Source of the DNA: Thermoproteota archaeon
GTDB lineage: Archaea > Thermoproteota > Methanomethylicia > Methanomethylicales > Methanomethylicaceae
Direction of reading: 5' to 3'
Length of the DNA: 18,541 nucleotides
NCBI GenBank assembly: GCA_030055545.1
Contig: JASFYK010000009.1
Location: 1-18,541 of the forward strand
Shown here in pieces: positions 5,958-12,478 of this stretch; the first letter of the stretch is position 1, and each line of letters opens with the position of its first letter. Under the pieces are notes generated by a model. It made no database searches and was not told the DNA's origin. It saw only the letters and a program-made list of their open reading frames with translations. The position numbers and the translations under genes were made by a program.

Positions 5958-6232
5958 TGGCTGTCGAAGAAATATTCTCTTCAAAAGGGAGGGTGAAGGT
6001 CTTGAAGGCTCTTGCAGAGAGCGGGGAGATGAACATATCAGAGATCACCAGAAGGACGAAGCTGAACCATACTACGACCTCCGCACACCTCGAGCAGCTA
6101 TGCAAGATGGGCGTGATCGAGGAAAAGCGGTTCGGCAGGGTCAGGATATTCAGGTTCAAGAAGGACGATCCCCGTGGCTGGGCGATCAGGACCCTCTTTG
6201 ACTCATTCTCAAAGCGGGGTCAGAAGGTATGA
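5954..6232 (+). CDS. ArsR-like winged-helix transcription regulator
   Basis: A 92-residue winged-helix protein. Its opening (residues 4-20: EEIFSSKGRVKVLKALA) is typical of small archaeal ArsR/MarR-like regulators. The recognition helix is about 36-50 (LNHTTTSAHLEQLCKMG) and the wing is about 52-68 (VIEEKRFGRVRIFRF). No metal-binding cysteine pair is seen, so it is not a classical metal sensor; the single Cys lies in the recognition region. It overlaps orc1 and moaC by 4 nt each. It could regulate its own operon or act with the initiator at DNA. Two starts, ATG 5954 and ATG 5957, differ by one residue. Confidence 0.82.
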   Translation: MMAVEEIFSSKGRVKVLKALAESGEMNISEITRRTKLNHTTTSAHLEQLCKMGVIEEKRFGRVRIFRFKKDDPRGWAIRTLFDSFSKRGQKV

Positions 6233-6687
6233 GTGTCAAAATGGTTGATGTGGGGGAAAAGACCCCCATCCTGCGGATTGCGGTTGCAGGGGGCTCGATA
6301 AGGCTCAAGGCAGAGACTATCGGTCTGATCAAATCCAACGCTATAGAGAAGGGGGACGTCTTAGCCGTGGCGAGGGTAGCTGCGATCCAGGCAGTCAAGA
6401 GGACCTCTGAGAGCATACCTCTCTGCCACCCTATACCGGTCGACCACGTCTCTGTCGAATTCACGATCGGTTCCGATCGCATCGAGTGCACCGTGCGGGT
6501 TAGGGCAATTGCCAAGACCGGGGTGGAGATGGAGGCCCTATGTGGCGTTTCTGCTGCCCTGCTCACAATCTGGGACATGACAAAAAAGTACGAAAAAGAC
6601 GATAAAGGGCAATACCCAGAGACATTTATCAGTGAGATCCGCGTCCTCAACAAGTACAAGGGGGAACAATCCAATGCACTCCGCTGA
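6229..6687 (+). CDS. moaC: Cyclic pyranopterin monophosphate synthase MoaC
   Basis: A 152-residue protein of normal MoaC size. Key motifs are present: an N-terminal MVDV segment (5-8), IPLCHPIPV (63-71) with the active-site region, and KTGVEMEALCGVS (96-108), followed by IWDM (114-117). MoaC converts 3',8-cyclo-7,8-dihydro-GTP, made by MoaA, to cyclic pyranopterin monophosphate, the second step of molybdopterin synthesis in the cytoplasm. The start overlaps the regulator gene's stop (ATGA). Its 3' end overlaps moaB by 14 nt. MoaA is encoded two genes downstream, so the first pathway steps lie together. Confidence 0.95.
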   Translation: MSVKMVDVGEKTPILRIAVAGGSIRLKAETIGLIKSNAIEKGDVLAVARVAAIQAVKRTSESIPLCHPIPVDHVSVEFTIGSDRIECTVRVRAIAKTGVEMEALCGVSAALLTIWDMTKKYEKDDKGQYPETFISEIRVLNKYKGEQSNALR

Positions 6688-7198
6688 TCATCATGAGGAC
6701 CTCCCAAAGGGCCTGCGTTTCATGGTGATCGTGACCAGCGACACAATTGTGGCTGCGAAGGATAAAGGCCAGCCTTACCATGACATAAGCGGGGACGTTG
6801 CCGTCTCGCTGATCGTCAGCCACGGCTTCAAGGTTTCAAAACGGATCTACCTGCCCAACAGGATTGAAACCATATTGAGGGAAACGAAGGCAGGCACGAT
6901 CTCGGGATCGAACGATGTCATCATAATAATCGGGGGAACCGGTCTGAGCAGGCGCGACGTCTCGATAGAAGCAGTCGCGCCAATGTTCGAGAAGCAGATC
7001 CCGGGATTCGGCGAGATATTCAGGCACCTCTCATACGGGTCCATCGGAACATCTGCCATAGCTTCCCGCGCGACTGCGGGTGTCGTGAACGGAACGATTG
7101 TGTTCGTGCTACCAGGGTCGCCTGAGGCAGTAAAGATGGCAATGGAGCGGATAATACTACCCGAGGCACCACACCTGACAAAAATGATCCGCGGATGA
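6674..7198 (+). CDS. moaB: Molybdopterin adenylyltransferase MoaB
   Basis: A 174-residue MoaB/MogA-fold protein. Near residues 15-22 it has VIVTSDT; then DVIIIIGGTGLSRRD (about 80-94), and the end region SRATAGVVNGTIVFVLPGSP (about 135-154), all typical of the nucleotide and molybdopterin site. In archaea MoaB adenylylates molybdopterin before Mo or W insertion. I placed the start at ATG 6674 (GGGGGAA about 7 nt upstream); the longer frame from 6632 would add 14 unlike residues inside moaC. Its stop overlaps the start of the mobB-moaA gene (ATGA). MoeA, MoaD and MoaE are not in the window. Confidence 0.92.
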   Translation: MHSADHHEDLPKGLRFMVIVTSDTIVAAKDKGQPYHDISGDVAVSLIVSHGFKVSKRIYLPNRIETILRETKAGTISGSNDVIIIIGGTGLSRRDVSIEAVAPMFEKQIPGFGEIFRHLSYGSIGTSAIASRATAGVVNGTIVFVLPGSPEAVKMAMERIILPEAPHLTKMIRG

Positions 7199-8613
7199 TA
7201 CGGATGCAGCAACCCCCTGCCTTGGCAATAGTCTCCTTCCACAGCGGCGCAGGGAAAACCACGCTTCTGGAGGGCATCATTCAGTTCCTGACCAAGATGG
7301 GTTACAGGGTGTGCGCGGTCAAGCATTCGGCACACGACGAAATACGCGACTCAGGAAAGGACACTTGGAGGTACCGCGAGGCCGGAGCCACAGCGTCTGC
7401 TTTCTTACAGCCCAGTGGCTATCTCGAGCTCTGCACCCAATGTGCCAACATCCATTCGGCGATCGATTTGGCCTCGCACTTCAAACCTGATATAGTGCTC
7501 TGCGAGGGTTTCAAGGATTCTGATCTGCCGAAGATAGCTATAGTCGAATCATCGGAATTGAGGCTGGGCATGCAGCTGCAGGGCGTAGTTGCGCTCGTCC
7601 TAAATGCCGCGATTGCGCCGGTGAGCGGCGTGACATGCCTCCCGTTCGACCCCCCGGTGGTCGCCGCTTTCATCGAGAGCCGATTCCTGGCGCCGAGGCG
7701 GAAAGTAAACCTTACCGACAGGTACGGCAGGCGGATCCTCGGCATAAGGATGTCCTTGACGCAGCGGTGCAACCTGAACTGCGTGTACTGCCACCATGAA
7801 GGGGAGGGATTGTCCTCCGGCGAGATGTACACCGACGAGGTCCTCAGGATACTCCGTGTGGCCAGGGATCTCGGGATGCGGAGAGTCAAGTTCACCGGTG
7901 GGGAACCCCTGCTCAGGAGGGATCTGGGGGGCATTATAGCCTACTCCTGCGCGCTCGGGCTCGAGGACGTGAGCGTGACCACTAACGGGCAGCTCCTTCG
8001 AGAACGTGCCTTGGAACTCTATGAGGCAGGCCTTCGCAGGTTGAACCTCTCGCTGCCTAGCGTCGAATCAGATGTCTACCGCTCGATAACGGGCGGGGAC
8101 CTCTCGAATGTGATCGAGGGGCTCGAGGCTGCTTGCAGGCTAGGAATCCACATCAAGATAAACACGGTTGTGATGAAGGGCATAAACGATTCAAGCATAG
8201 ATACCATCGTCGATTTTGCCCGCAGGCACTCCTCCCAACTCCAGCTAATAGAGCTCGAAAACCTCCACTTAGACAAGGGCTTCTTTGAGAAATACCATGT
8301 CGACCTCTCCCAAACTGAAAAGAAACTCTCAGGCGCCACTGAGGCTGTGATCGAGCGGGGCGAGATGAACCGGAGGCGCGTATACATCGTCAAGGGCCTG
8401 CCAATCGAGATTGTCCGCCCTATGAACAACCCTGGCTTCTGCGCAGGGTGCACCAGGATGAGGATAACCAGCGACGGGAAGATAAAACCATGCCTGATGA
8501 GGGATGATCTCCTCTTCGACCTCCTCGGGGGGATCAGGTCAGGCTGGACAGACGAACAGCTCAAGGATCTCTTCATGTCTGCCGTGTCTGCCAGAGAGCC
8601 TTTTTACAGGTGA
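7195..8613 (+). CDS. MobB-MoaA fusion protein (GTP-binding adaptor plus radical-SAM GTP cyclase)
   Basis: A 472-residue protein with two whole domains. Residues 8-165 are MobB: P-loop SFHSGAGKTTL (14-24), VKHSAHD (42-48), DTWRYREAGA (56-65) and CEGFKDSDLPK (103-113). Residues about 172-472 are MoaA: radical-SAM C192-x3-C196-x2-C199, FTGGEPLLRRDL (233-244), VTTNGQLL (261-268), and the C-terminal second-cluster pattern C416-x2-C419-x13-C433. MoaA makes the first committed intermediate from GTP; MobB binds GTP and supports the last step, dinucleotide attachment to the molybdenum cofactor. The frame is unbroken through the junction near 166-172, so this is a true fusion and not two overlapping genes. 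The end EPFYR lacks the Gly-Gly tail of bacterial MoaA. Start ATG 7195 overlaps the moaB stop; ATG 7204 is an alternative. The 3' end overlaps rfcL by 10 nt on the opposite strand. Confidence 0.92.
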   Translation: MIRMQQPPALAIVSFHSGAGKTTLLEGIIQFLTKMGYRVCAVKHSAHDEIRDSGKDTWRYREAGATASAFLQPSGYLELCTQCANIHSAIDLASHFKPDIVLCEGFKDSDLPKIAIVESSELRLGMQLQGVVALVLNAAIAPVSGVTCLPFDPPVVAAFIESRFLAPRRKVNLTDRYGRRILGIRMSLTQRCNLNCVYCHHEGEGLSSGEMYTDEVLRILRVARDLGMRRVKFTGGEPLLRRDLGGIIAYSCALGLEDVSVTTNGQLLRERALELYEAGLRRLNLSLPSVESDVYRSITGGDLSNVIEGLEAACRLGIHIKINTVVMKGINDSSIDTIVDFARRHSSQLQLIELENLHLDKGFFEKYHVDLSQTEKKLSGATEAVIERGEMNRRRVYIVKGLPIEIVRPMNNPGFCAGCTRMRITSDGKIKPCLMRDDLLFDLLGGIRSGWTDEQLKDLFMSAVSAREPFYR

Positions 8614-9821
8614 GCTGTGCCAGCCTGCCGGATGTGCCCCCCCGAGATTATCTCGATGTAAGGCAGGTACTCAAATGTGGCTTTCTTGCGGGAGACATGG
8701 TTCGCCTTGGCGATCAAATCCAGCACCTCCCGCTTTGCGCCCCTTTCCTCCTTGGTCTGGCTCATTATGCTGATCCTCTTTGGGAAGCTGTACCTGACAA
8801 ACCTGTACTCCCCCCTCTTCGCTAACGCTGCCCCACCCGCTGCGAGTTCCAGTGCATAGCCAATCAGGTCCCACAGTTGCCACCTCTTGACACGACCCAG
8901 GAATATGTCACCCCTCGAGAGCCAGTCGTATGCCTCTGTCCTCTCTGAAGACAATTGGTACTGGTTCGGTACGTTCTCGTTTATCCACTGGAGGGACATC
9001 TCGGGATCCATTGCCGTCCCTTCGAGCGCGAGCTTGGCTTCGAGGGCGCTCTTGGAGGAGAAGAGCTCTTTCATCACTTCAAAAGATCCCCGCTCCTGTA
9101 TTCTGAACTGGAGTCCCCTCACCTCCAGCTCATTTAGCGTCTGCCTGCCCGTTGCAAGCATTTGGAAGTCATTTATCGCCGCCCTCAAGTCCCCGTTCGA
9201 GAACTCTGCTATACGCTCGAGCGCCCCGTCTGTTGCCGACACTCCCGCCTTCTTGGCGACCTTCCTCAGGAAGACGACTACGCTCTGACTCCTTATCCTC
9301 CTGAACTGGATCATCTCGCAGATCTCTCGGAGGCCCCTGAACCTCGGGTCCCACGGGTCATTCGCGCCGACGACCACCGGGTGCTTGGCAGCCTTTATTG
9401 TCGCGATTATCGAGGAGAGCCCTCCCCTGTCTTCCCTCCCCGAGATCCCATCTATCTCATCCATGAAGATCAGCTTGCCCCTCTTGCCGAATAGGGATGC
9501 CTGGGATGCCGCCCCCCCTGCCACCTTCTCAACCAGCTCCTCCGTCCTGAAGTCGCTTGCATTCATTTCGATCAGTTCGAGATCAAGCTCTTTCGCCACG
9601 AGCTCGACAGAGAGGGTCTTCCCCGTCCCCGGCGGTCCGTAAACCATCGCTCCCTTCTTGACCCCGTCCCCCCCTTCCAGCCTCCTCTTGACCCAGTTGA
9701 GAAGCTGCTCAGCCGAAGCGTAGTTCCCCACGATCTCCATGAGGCTGGCTGGCTTGAACCGCTCCGTCCAAGGCAGCCCTCCTTCTATCAATCCGCGCCA
9801 CCCGCCTGATCTTGCTCTCAC
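8604..9821 (-). CDS. rfcL: Replication factor C large subunit
   Basis: A 405-residue AAA+ clamp-loader subunit. PWTERFKPASLMEIVGN (17-33) opens the domain. Walker A is GPPGTGKT (62-69), Walker B LIFMDEID (117-124), sensor 1 at N154 (GANDPWDPR) and sensor 2 NGDLRAAIND (209-218). As expected for the large subunit it lacks the SRC arginine finger of the small subunit. One RfcL with four RfcS opens PCNA and places it on primed DNA. The C-terminal third (about 235-405) is the collar plus a basic tail. No clear PIP box ends the protein, unlike several euryarchaeal RfcL. The start is GTG 9821, overlapping the rfcS stop (GTGA); a TTG ten codons in (9791) is possible. It is co-translated with rfcS. 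Confidence 0.93.
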   Translation of the reverse strand: MRARSGGWRGLIEGGLPWTERFKPASLMEIVGNYASAEQLLNWVKRRLEGGDGVKKGAMVYGPPGTGKTLSVELVAKELDLELIEMNASDFRTEELVEKVAGGAASQASLFGKRGKLIFMDEIDGISGREDRGGLSSIIATIKAAKHPVVVGANDPWDPRFRGLREICEMIQFRRIRSQSVVVFLRKVAKKAGVSATDGALERIAEFSNGDLRAAINDFQMLATGRQTLNELEVRGLQFRIQERGSFEVMKELFSSKSALEAKLALEGTAMDPEMSLQWINENVPNQYQLSSERTEAYDWLSRGDIFLGRVKRWQLWDLIGYALELAAGGAALAKRGEYRFVRYSFPKRISIMSQTKEERGAKREVLDLIAKANHVSRKKATFEYLPYIEIISGGHIRQAGTAHL

Positions 9822-10783
9822 TCTTCACGCCCTAGGTCTGCAACCTTTGCAAGCATCGAGTTTATCTGGATCTCGTCGCTGCCTCCCTGCAGCAGCCTGA
9901 ACTCTGCCTCTCCAACCGCTTCGATTATCCTTAGCTTAGCCTTCTCATCTATGTTGAGCCCAAGGACCTCCCTGTGTATCTGCTTCACAATGTCGAGCCC
10001 GGAGAGGCCATATTCAACCATCAGTCCTACCACCCTCTCGCGTGCAGACCTGAAATCCCCGCCGAGCGCGTCAGCCAAGACCTCCTTAATCTCCTTGGGG
10101 CTGACCCTGCCGGCGATCCTGTAGATCACTCCCTCATCCACGACCTCCGAGGTGGCTGCAGCCGCCTGGAGTGTGTTTATGACCTTCCTGAGGTCCCCGT
10201 TGCCAACATAGATGAGGGCGTCGATCCCCTTCTGGGTGATCTCTACGTTCTCGAGCTTGCAGATGTATGTTATCCTTGCCCTCACGTCCTCAGGCTTTAG
10301 CGGCACAAACCTGAAGAAGGCGCACCTCGACTGTATCGGTTCTATTATCCTGCTAAAGTAGTTGCAGCAGAGTATGAACCTGCAGGTTGCGGTGTACATC
10401 TCCATAGTCCTCCTAAGCGCCTGCTGCGCGTCAGCCGTGAGATTGTCGGCCTCGTCAAGGACTAGTATCTTGAAGGGTGCCTCGGCCATCCCCACAGTCC
10501 TAGCGAAGTCCTTGACGGTTGTCCTGATGACGTCAATACCCCTCTCGTCGCTTGCATTGAGCTCAAGGTAATTCTTCTTGTAGTCCTTTCCGTACAGGTC
10601 GCTGGCTAGACACATGGCTGCGGTCGTTTTCCCCGTCCCCGGCGTCCCTGCAAAGAGGCAGTGGGGCATCGACTTCTCCTCGACGAACCTCTTCAGCCTC
10701 TCAACTATCTCGGTCTGGTTCACTATGCCGTCCAGGGTTCGTGGCCTGTACTTCTCTGTCCACATAACCTCATGCGCAGACAA
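9818..10783 (-). CDS. rfcS: Replication factor C small subunit
   Basis: A 321-residue AAA+ protein of standard RfcS size. MWTEKYRPRTLDGIVNQ (7-23) is the family N-terminus. Walker A is GTPGTGKT (46-53), Walker B LVLDEAD (107-113), sensor 1 N141, and the SRC motif is at 152-154, whose Arg completes the neighbouring ATP site. Sensor 2 is NGDLRKVIN-like near 195. It forms the tetrameric part of the clamp loader. The frame is open to 11026, but I start at TTG 10783: AGGAGGGG lies 6 nt upstream and a TATA box sits just before that, so the extra 81 codons would be outside the transcript. Nearby ATG 10765 is a shorter option. The rfcS-rfcL pair forms one minus-strand operon. Confidence 0.95.
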   Translation of the reverse strand: MSAHEVMWTEKYRPRTLDGIVNQTEIVERLKRFVEEKSMPHCLFAGTPGTGKTTAAMCLASDLYGKDYKKNYLELNASDERGIDVIRTTVKDFARTVGMAEAPFKILVLDEADNLTADAQQALRRTMEMYTATCRFILCCNYFSRIIEPIQSRCAFFRFVPLKPEDVRARITYICKLENVEITQKGIDALIYVGNGDLRKVINTLQAAAATSEVVDEGVIYRIAGRVSPKEIKEVLADALGGDFRSARERVVGLMVEYGLSGLDIVKQIHREVLGLNIDEKAKLRIIEAVGEAEFRLLQGGSDEIQINSMLAKVADLGREE

Positions 10784-10789
10784 TCTCGT

Positions 10790-10797
10790 CCCCTCCT
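10790..10797 (-). promoter_or_regulatory. Ribosome binding site deciding the rfcS start
   Basis: AGGAGGGG on the minus strand, 6 nt ahead of TTG 10783. It supports a TTG start over ATG 10765 and over the long open frame upstream. Confidence 0.7.
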
Positions 10798-10816
10798 GAT
10801 TCGATCTTAAGGAAAT

Positions 10817-10827
10817 GGTATTTAACC
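10817..10827 (-). promoter_or_regulatory. TATA box of rfcS-rfcL
   Basis: GGTTAAATACC on the minus strand, centred near 10822. The expected transcript start is near 10797, at the very edge of the ribosome binding site, so the leader would be about 14 nt. Confidence 0.55.
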
Positions 10828-11071
10828 TACTCGGAGTCCAGTCTTGTAACCGGGCTGTGCCTGCGCTGAATGATTCCTTGATCCCTTCCAGACACCTCCC
10901 TTCCGAAAGCGGCCCGCGGGGAGCGCCTCTCCTCCAAAGAGCTTGGATGTGACCGTAAATGTTTTTTGGATTTTGGCGCCCCCGCGGAATCCCATCCCGA
11001 ACGGTGAAACCGGGTATCAACCACAAGACTAATATCCAGTCGGCGACCGTCTCTCATCCGGCGAAGCCACT
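10828..11071. other. Divergent spacer between rfcS and the S-component gene, partly GC-rich
   Basis: About 240 bp without a supported gene. It has a GC-rich block (about 10905-10935), a T run (GTTTTTTGGATTTT, 10960-10973), a second GC-rich block (10976-10987) and a small hairpin CGGT-GAA-ACCG (11002-11012). CTAATATCC at 11029-11037 is a weak TATA candidate for the S-component gene, which would give a leader of about 13 nt. The minus strand is open in the rfcS frame through most of it, but the peptide looks random. A structured RNA is possible; I recognise none. Confidence 0.4.
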
Positions 11072-11794
11072 ATGCGCCTGGCAAGGGACATCCCGGTCAC
11101 CGCCTTCTACACCTCCCTCGTAACCGTGGCGACCGTCGCCTTCACGATCTATGTGCCTGCGACGAGGGGGTACTTCAACGTGGGAGAGTCTGCGGTGTTC
11201 CTTGCTGCCCTCCTCGGAGGGGCTAGGATAGGCGCGTTCGCTGGTGGGGTCGGGTCCATGCTCGCAGACCTTATCCTCGGGTACTATCTCTTTGCCCCGG
11301 CAACCCTCGTGATCAAGGGGCTTGAGGGTCTCCTCCTCGGGGTCTTGGTCTCGCGTCGCCCCAAACTCAGGGAAAGGGAGTGGCGGCTACTTTCAGTGGT
11401 GGCCAGCGTGATCGTCTTCTCATTGGTCCTCACAGTCGGCACTCTTTTCTACTCCGGATCATCGGAGGTATCGATAGGGCTGCCGTGGATAGGATCCCAT
11501 AGCTTTGTCGTGGAGCTCTCCTTCGCGTTCTGGGCGCTCATAGGAGGGGCCGTCGCGCTTGCGGTAGCATACGCCTCATTCTCTGCGCGCCAGGAGGTCG
11601 GATACATCACTATTTCAGCGCTAGTCTCAGGATCGGTGATGGTTGTAGGATACTTCCTCTACGAGCAGCTGTTCCTAGGGTATGCCGCGATAGCAGAGGT
11701 GCCCTTTAACATCGGTCAGGTTCTGGTCGGCGTCACCATCGCAATACCCGCTTACGCCTCGCTGAAGGTGATCTCGCGCCGTTCGAGGCAGTGA
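11072..11794 (+). CDS. ECF-type transporter substrate-binding membrane protein (S component)
   Basis: A 240-residue hydrophobic protein with about six membrane segments (roughly 9-29, 40-72, 78-93, 107-129, 147-170, 178-232). The segment NVGESAVFLAALLGGARIG (36-54) and the following GYYLFAPATLVIKGLEG (70-86) are typical of S components of energy-coupling-factor vitamin transporters, which bind a vitamin or similar small molecule and depend on a shared EcfT/EcfA motor. No ATPase or T component is adjacent, so it would use one encoded elsewhere. The substrate cannot be inferred; riboflavin, thiamine-related and queuosine-related S proteins share this architecture. The start is ATG 11072, the only start after an in-frame TAA 14 codons upstream. 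It lies between two replication operons. Confidence 0.75.
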   Translation: MRLARDIPVTAFYTSLVTVATVAFTIYVPATRGYFNVGESAVFLAALLGGARIGAFAGGVGSMLADLILGYYLFAPATLVIKGLEGLLLGVLVSRRPKLREREWRLLSVVASVIVFSLVLTVGTLFYSGSSEVSIGLPWIGSHSFVVELSFAFWALIGGAVALAVAYASFSARQEVGYITISALVSGSVMVVGYFLYEQLFLGYAAIAEVPFNIGQVLVGVTIAIPAYASLKVISRRSRQ

Positions 11795-11796
11795 TG

Positions 11797-11835
11797 GAGT
11801 CCGAGATCTTATCAGAAGGTAGATCCAGTGGACTC
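11797..11835 (+). terminator. Stem-loop just after the S-component gene
   Basis: GAGTCC (11797-11802) pairs with GGACTC (11830-11835), and inside it GATCT (11805-11809) pairs with AGATC (11821-11825), leaving an 11-nt loop. It begins 2 nt after the stop codon. There is no T tract after it, so it may protect the 3' end or be a regulatory site and not a true terminator. Confidence 0.3.
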
Positions 11836-11865
11836 GGGCGGCACAGACAACCTGAATGAATCCGA

Positions 11866-11885
11866 AAGGTTAAAACTTTAAAAAC
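11866..11885 (+). promoter_or_regulatory. BRE/TATA promoter of gins-mcm-hel308
   Basis: A purine-rich BRE-like AAGGTTAAAA runs into CTTTAAAAAC, centred near 11880. The predicted transcript start, near 11906, is only about 3 nt before the ATG at 11909, so the first gene is probably read from a leaderless or nearly leaderless mRNA. Confidence 0.6.
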
Positions 11886-11908
11886 GCGTAGTCTCGTCTG
11901 GATAGCTT

Positions 11909-12472
11909 ATGCCTGCAGATCCATCCGAAAGCATCAGGCACTCTCAGTTCTTCTATGAGGAGGAGCTGGTAGGCGTCACGTTCATCAAGGCCTTCCCTGC
12001 GATGTCCGTCGGCGGTATGGATCTTGGCGCCTACGAGGAGGGCAGGGAGGAGCGATTGCCAATCTGGGTCGCCAGGATACTCGAGGCGGAGGGATTCGTC
12101 AGGCTTTCAGGGGAGGAGTCCCAAGGGCTCAAGTCAACTGAGCTCTACAAGCTCTGCTGGAAGGAGGAGCGCAACGAGGGGCTCTCGAAGCTCCCGAGCC
12201 ACTTCTACCCGCGCCTAAGACGCCTGCTGGCTTCGCTCAATGAGGCGATAAAGAGCAACCCGACCCACACGCTGCTGAGCGAGCACCGGCAGTCTTTCAT
12301 GAAGGCACAGGACCTGGTGAACTGCAGGCTGCAGAAGATCCTCCACTTGGCAAGGGAGAGAAACCCGCTCAGGCCTTCCCTCGACATGCTGGAGCCAGAG
12401 GAGCTTGCCCTGTTCAATTCAATCAGGGAAGAGATAGACGAGTGGCGCAAGAAGATTGTCTCTCCGGAGTAA
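11909..12472 (+). CDS. GINS complex subunit, Gins23-type domain order
   Basis: A 187-residue protein. The small B-domain comes first: residues about 20-62 include GGMDLGAYEEGREERLP (35-51) and WVARILEAEGFV, as in Psf2/Psf3-type (Gins23) proteins. The helical A-domain follows (about 90-185: LPSHFYPRLRRLL, RLQKILHLARE, LEPEELALFNSIREEI). GINS joins MCM and the Cdc45/RecJ-like protein in the replicative helicase complex. The gene precedes mcm by 6 bp in the same operon, as in Sulfolobales, which supports the assignment. The A-domain also resembles Gins51, so the subclass is less sure than the family. The other GINS subunit is not in the window. Confidence 0.85.
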   Translation: MPADPSESIRHSQFFYEEELVGVTFIKAFPAMSVGGMDLGAYEEGREERLPIWVARILEAEGFVRLSGEESQGLKSTELYKLCWKEERNEGLSKLPSHFYPRLRRLLASLNEAIKSNPTHTLLSEHRQSFMKAQDLVNCRLQKILHLARERNPLRPSLDMLEPEELALFNSIREEIDEWRKKIVSPE

Positions 12473-12478
12473 TGAGCT

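Noticed and set aside
10991..11012. CCCATCCCGAAC resembles loop C of 5S rRNA
   Set aside because: The flanking helices of 5S rRNA cannot be formed, the 3' GGAAG...AAGC part is missing, and the upstream sequence is T-rich where the 5' domain should be.
10784..11026. Long N-terminal extension of RfcS (81 extra codons, open frame)
   Set aside because: The peptide has no family similarity, and the TATA box and ribosome binding site for rfcS lie inside it.
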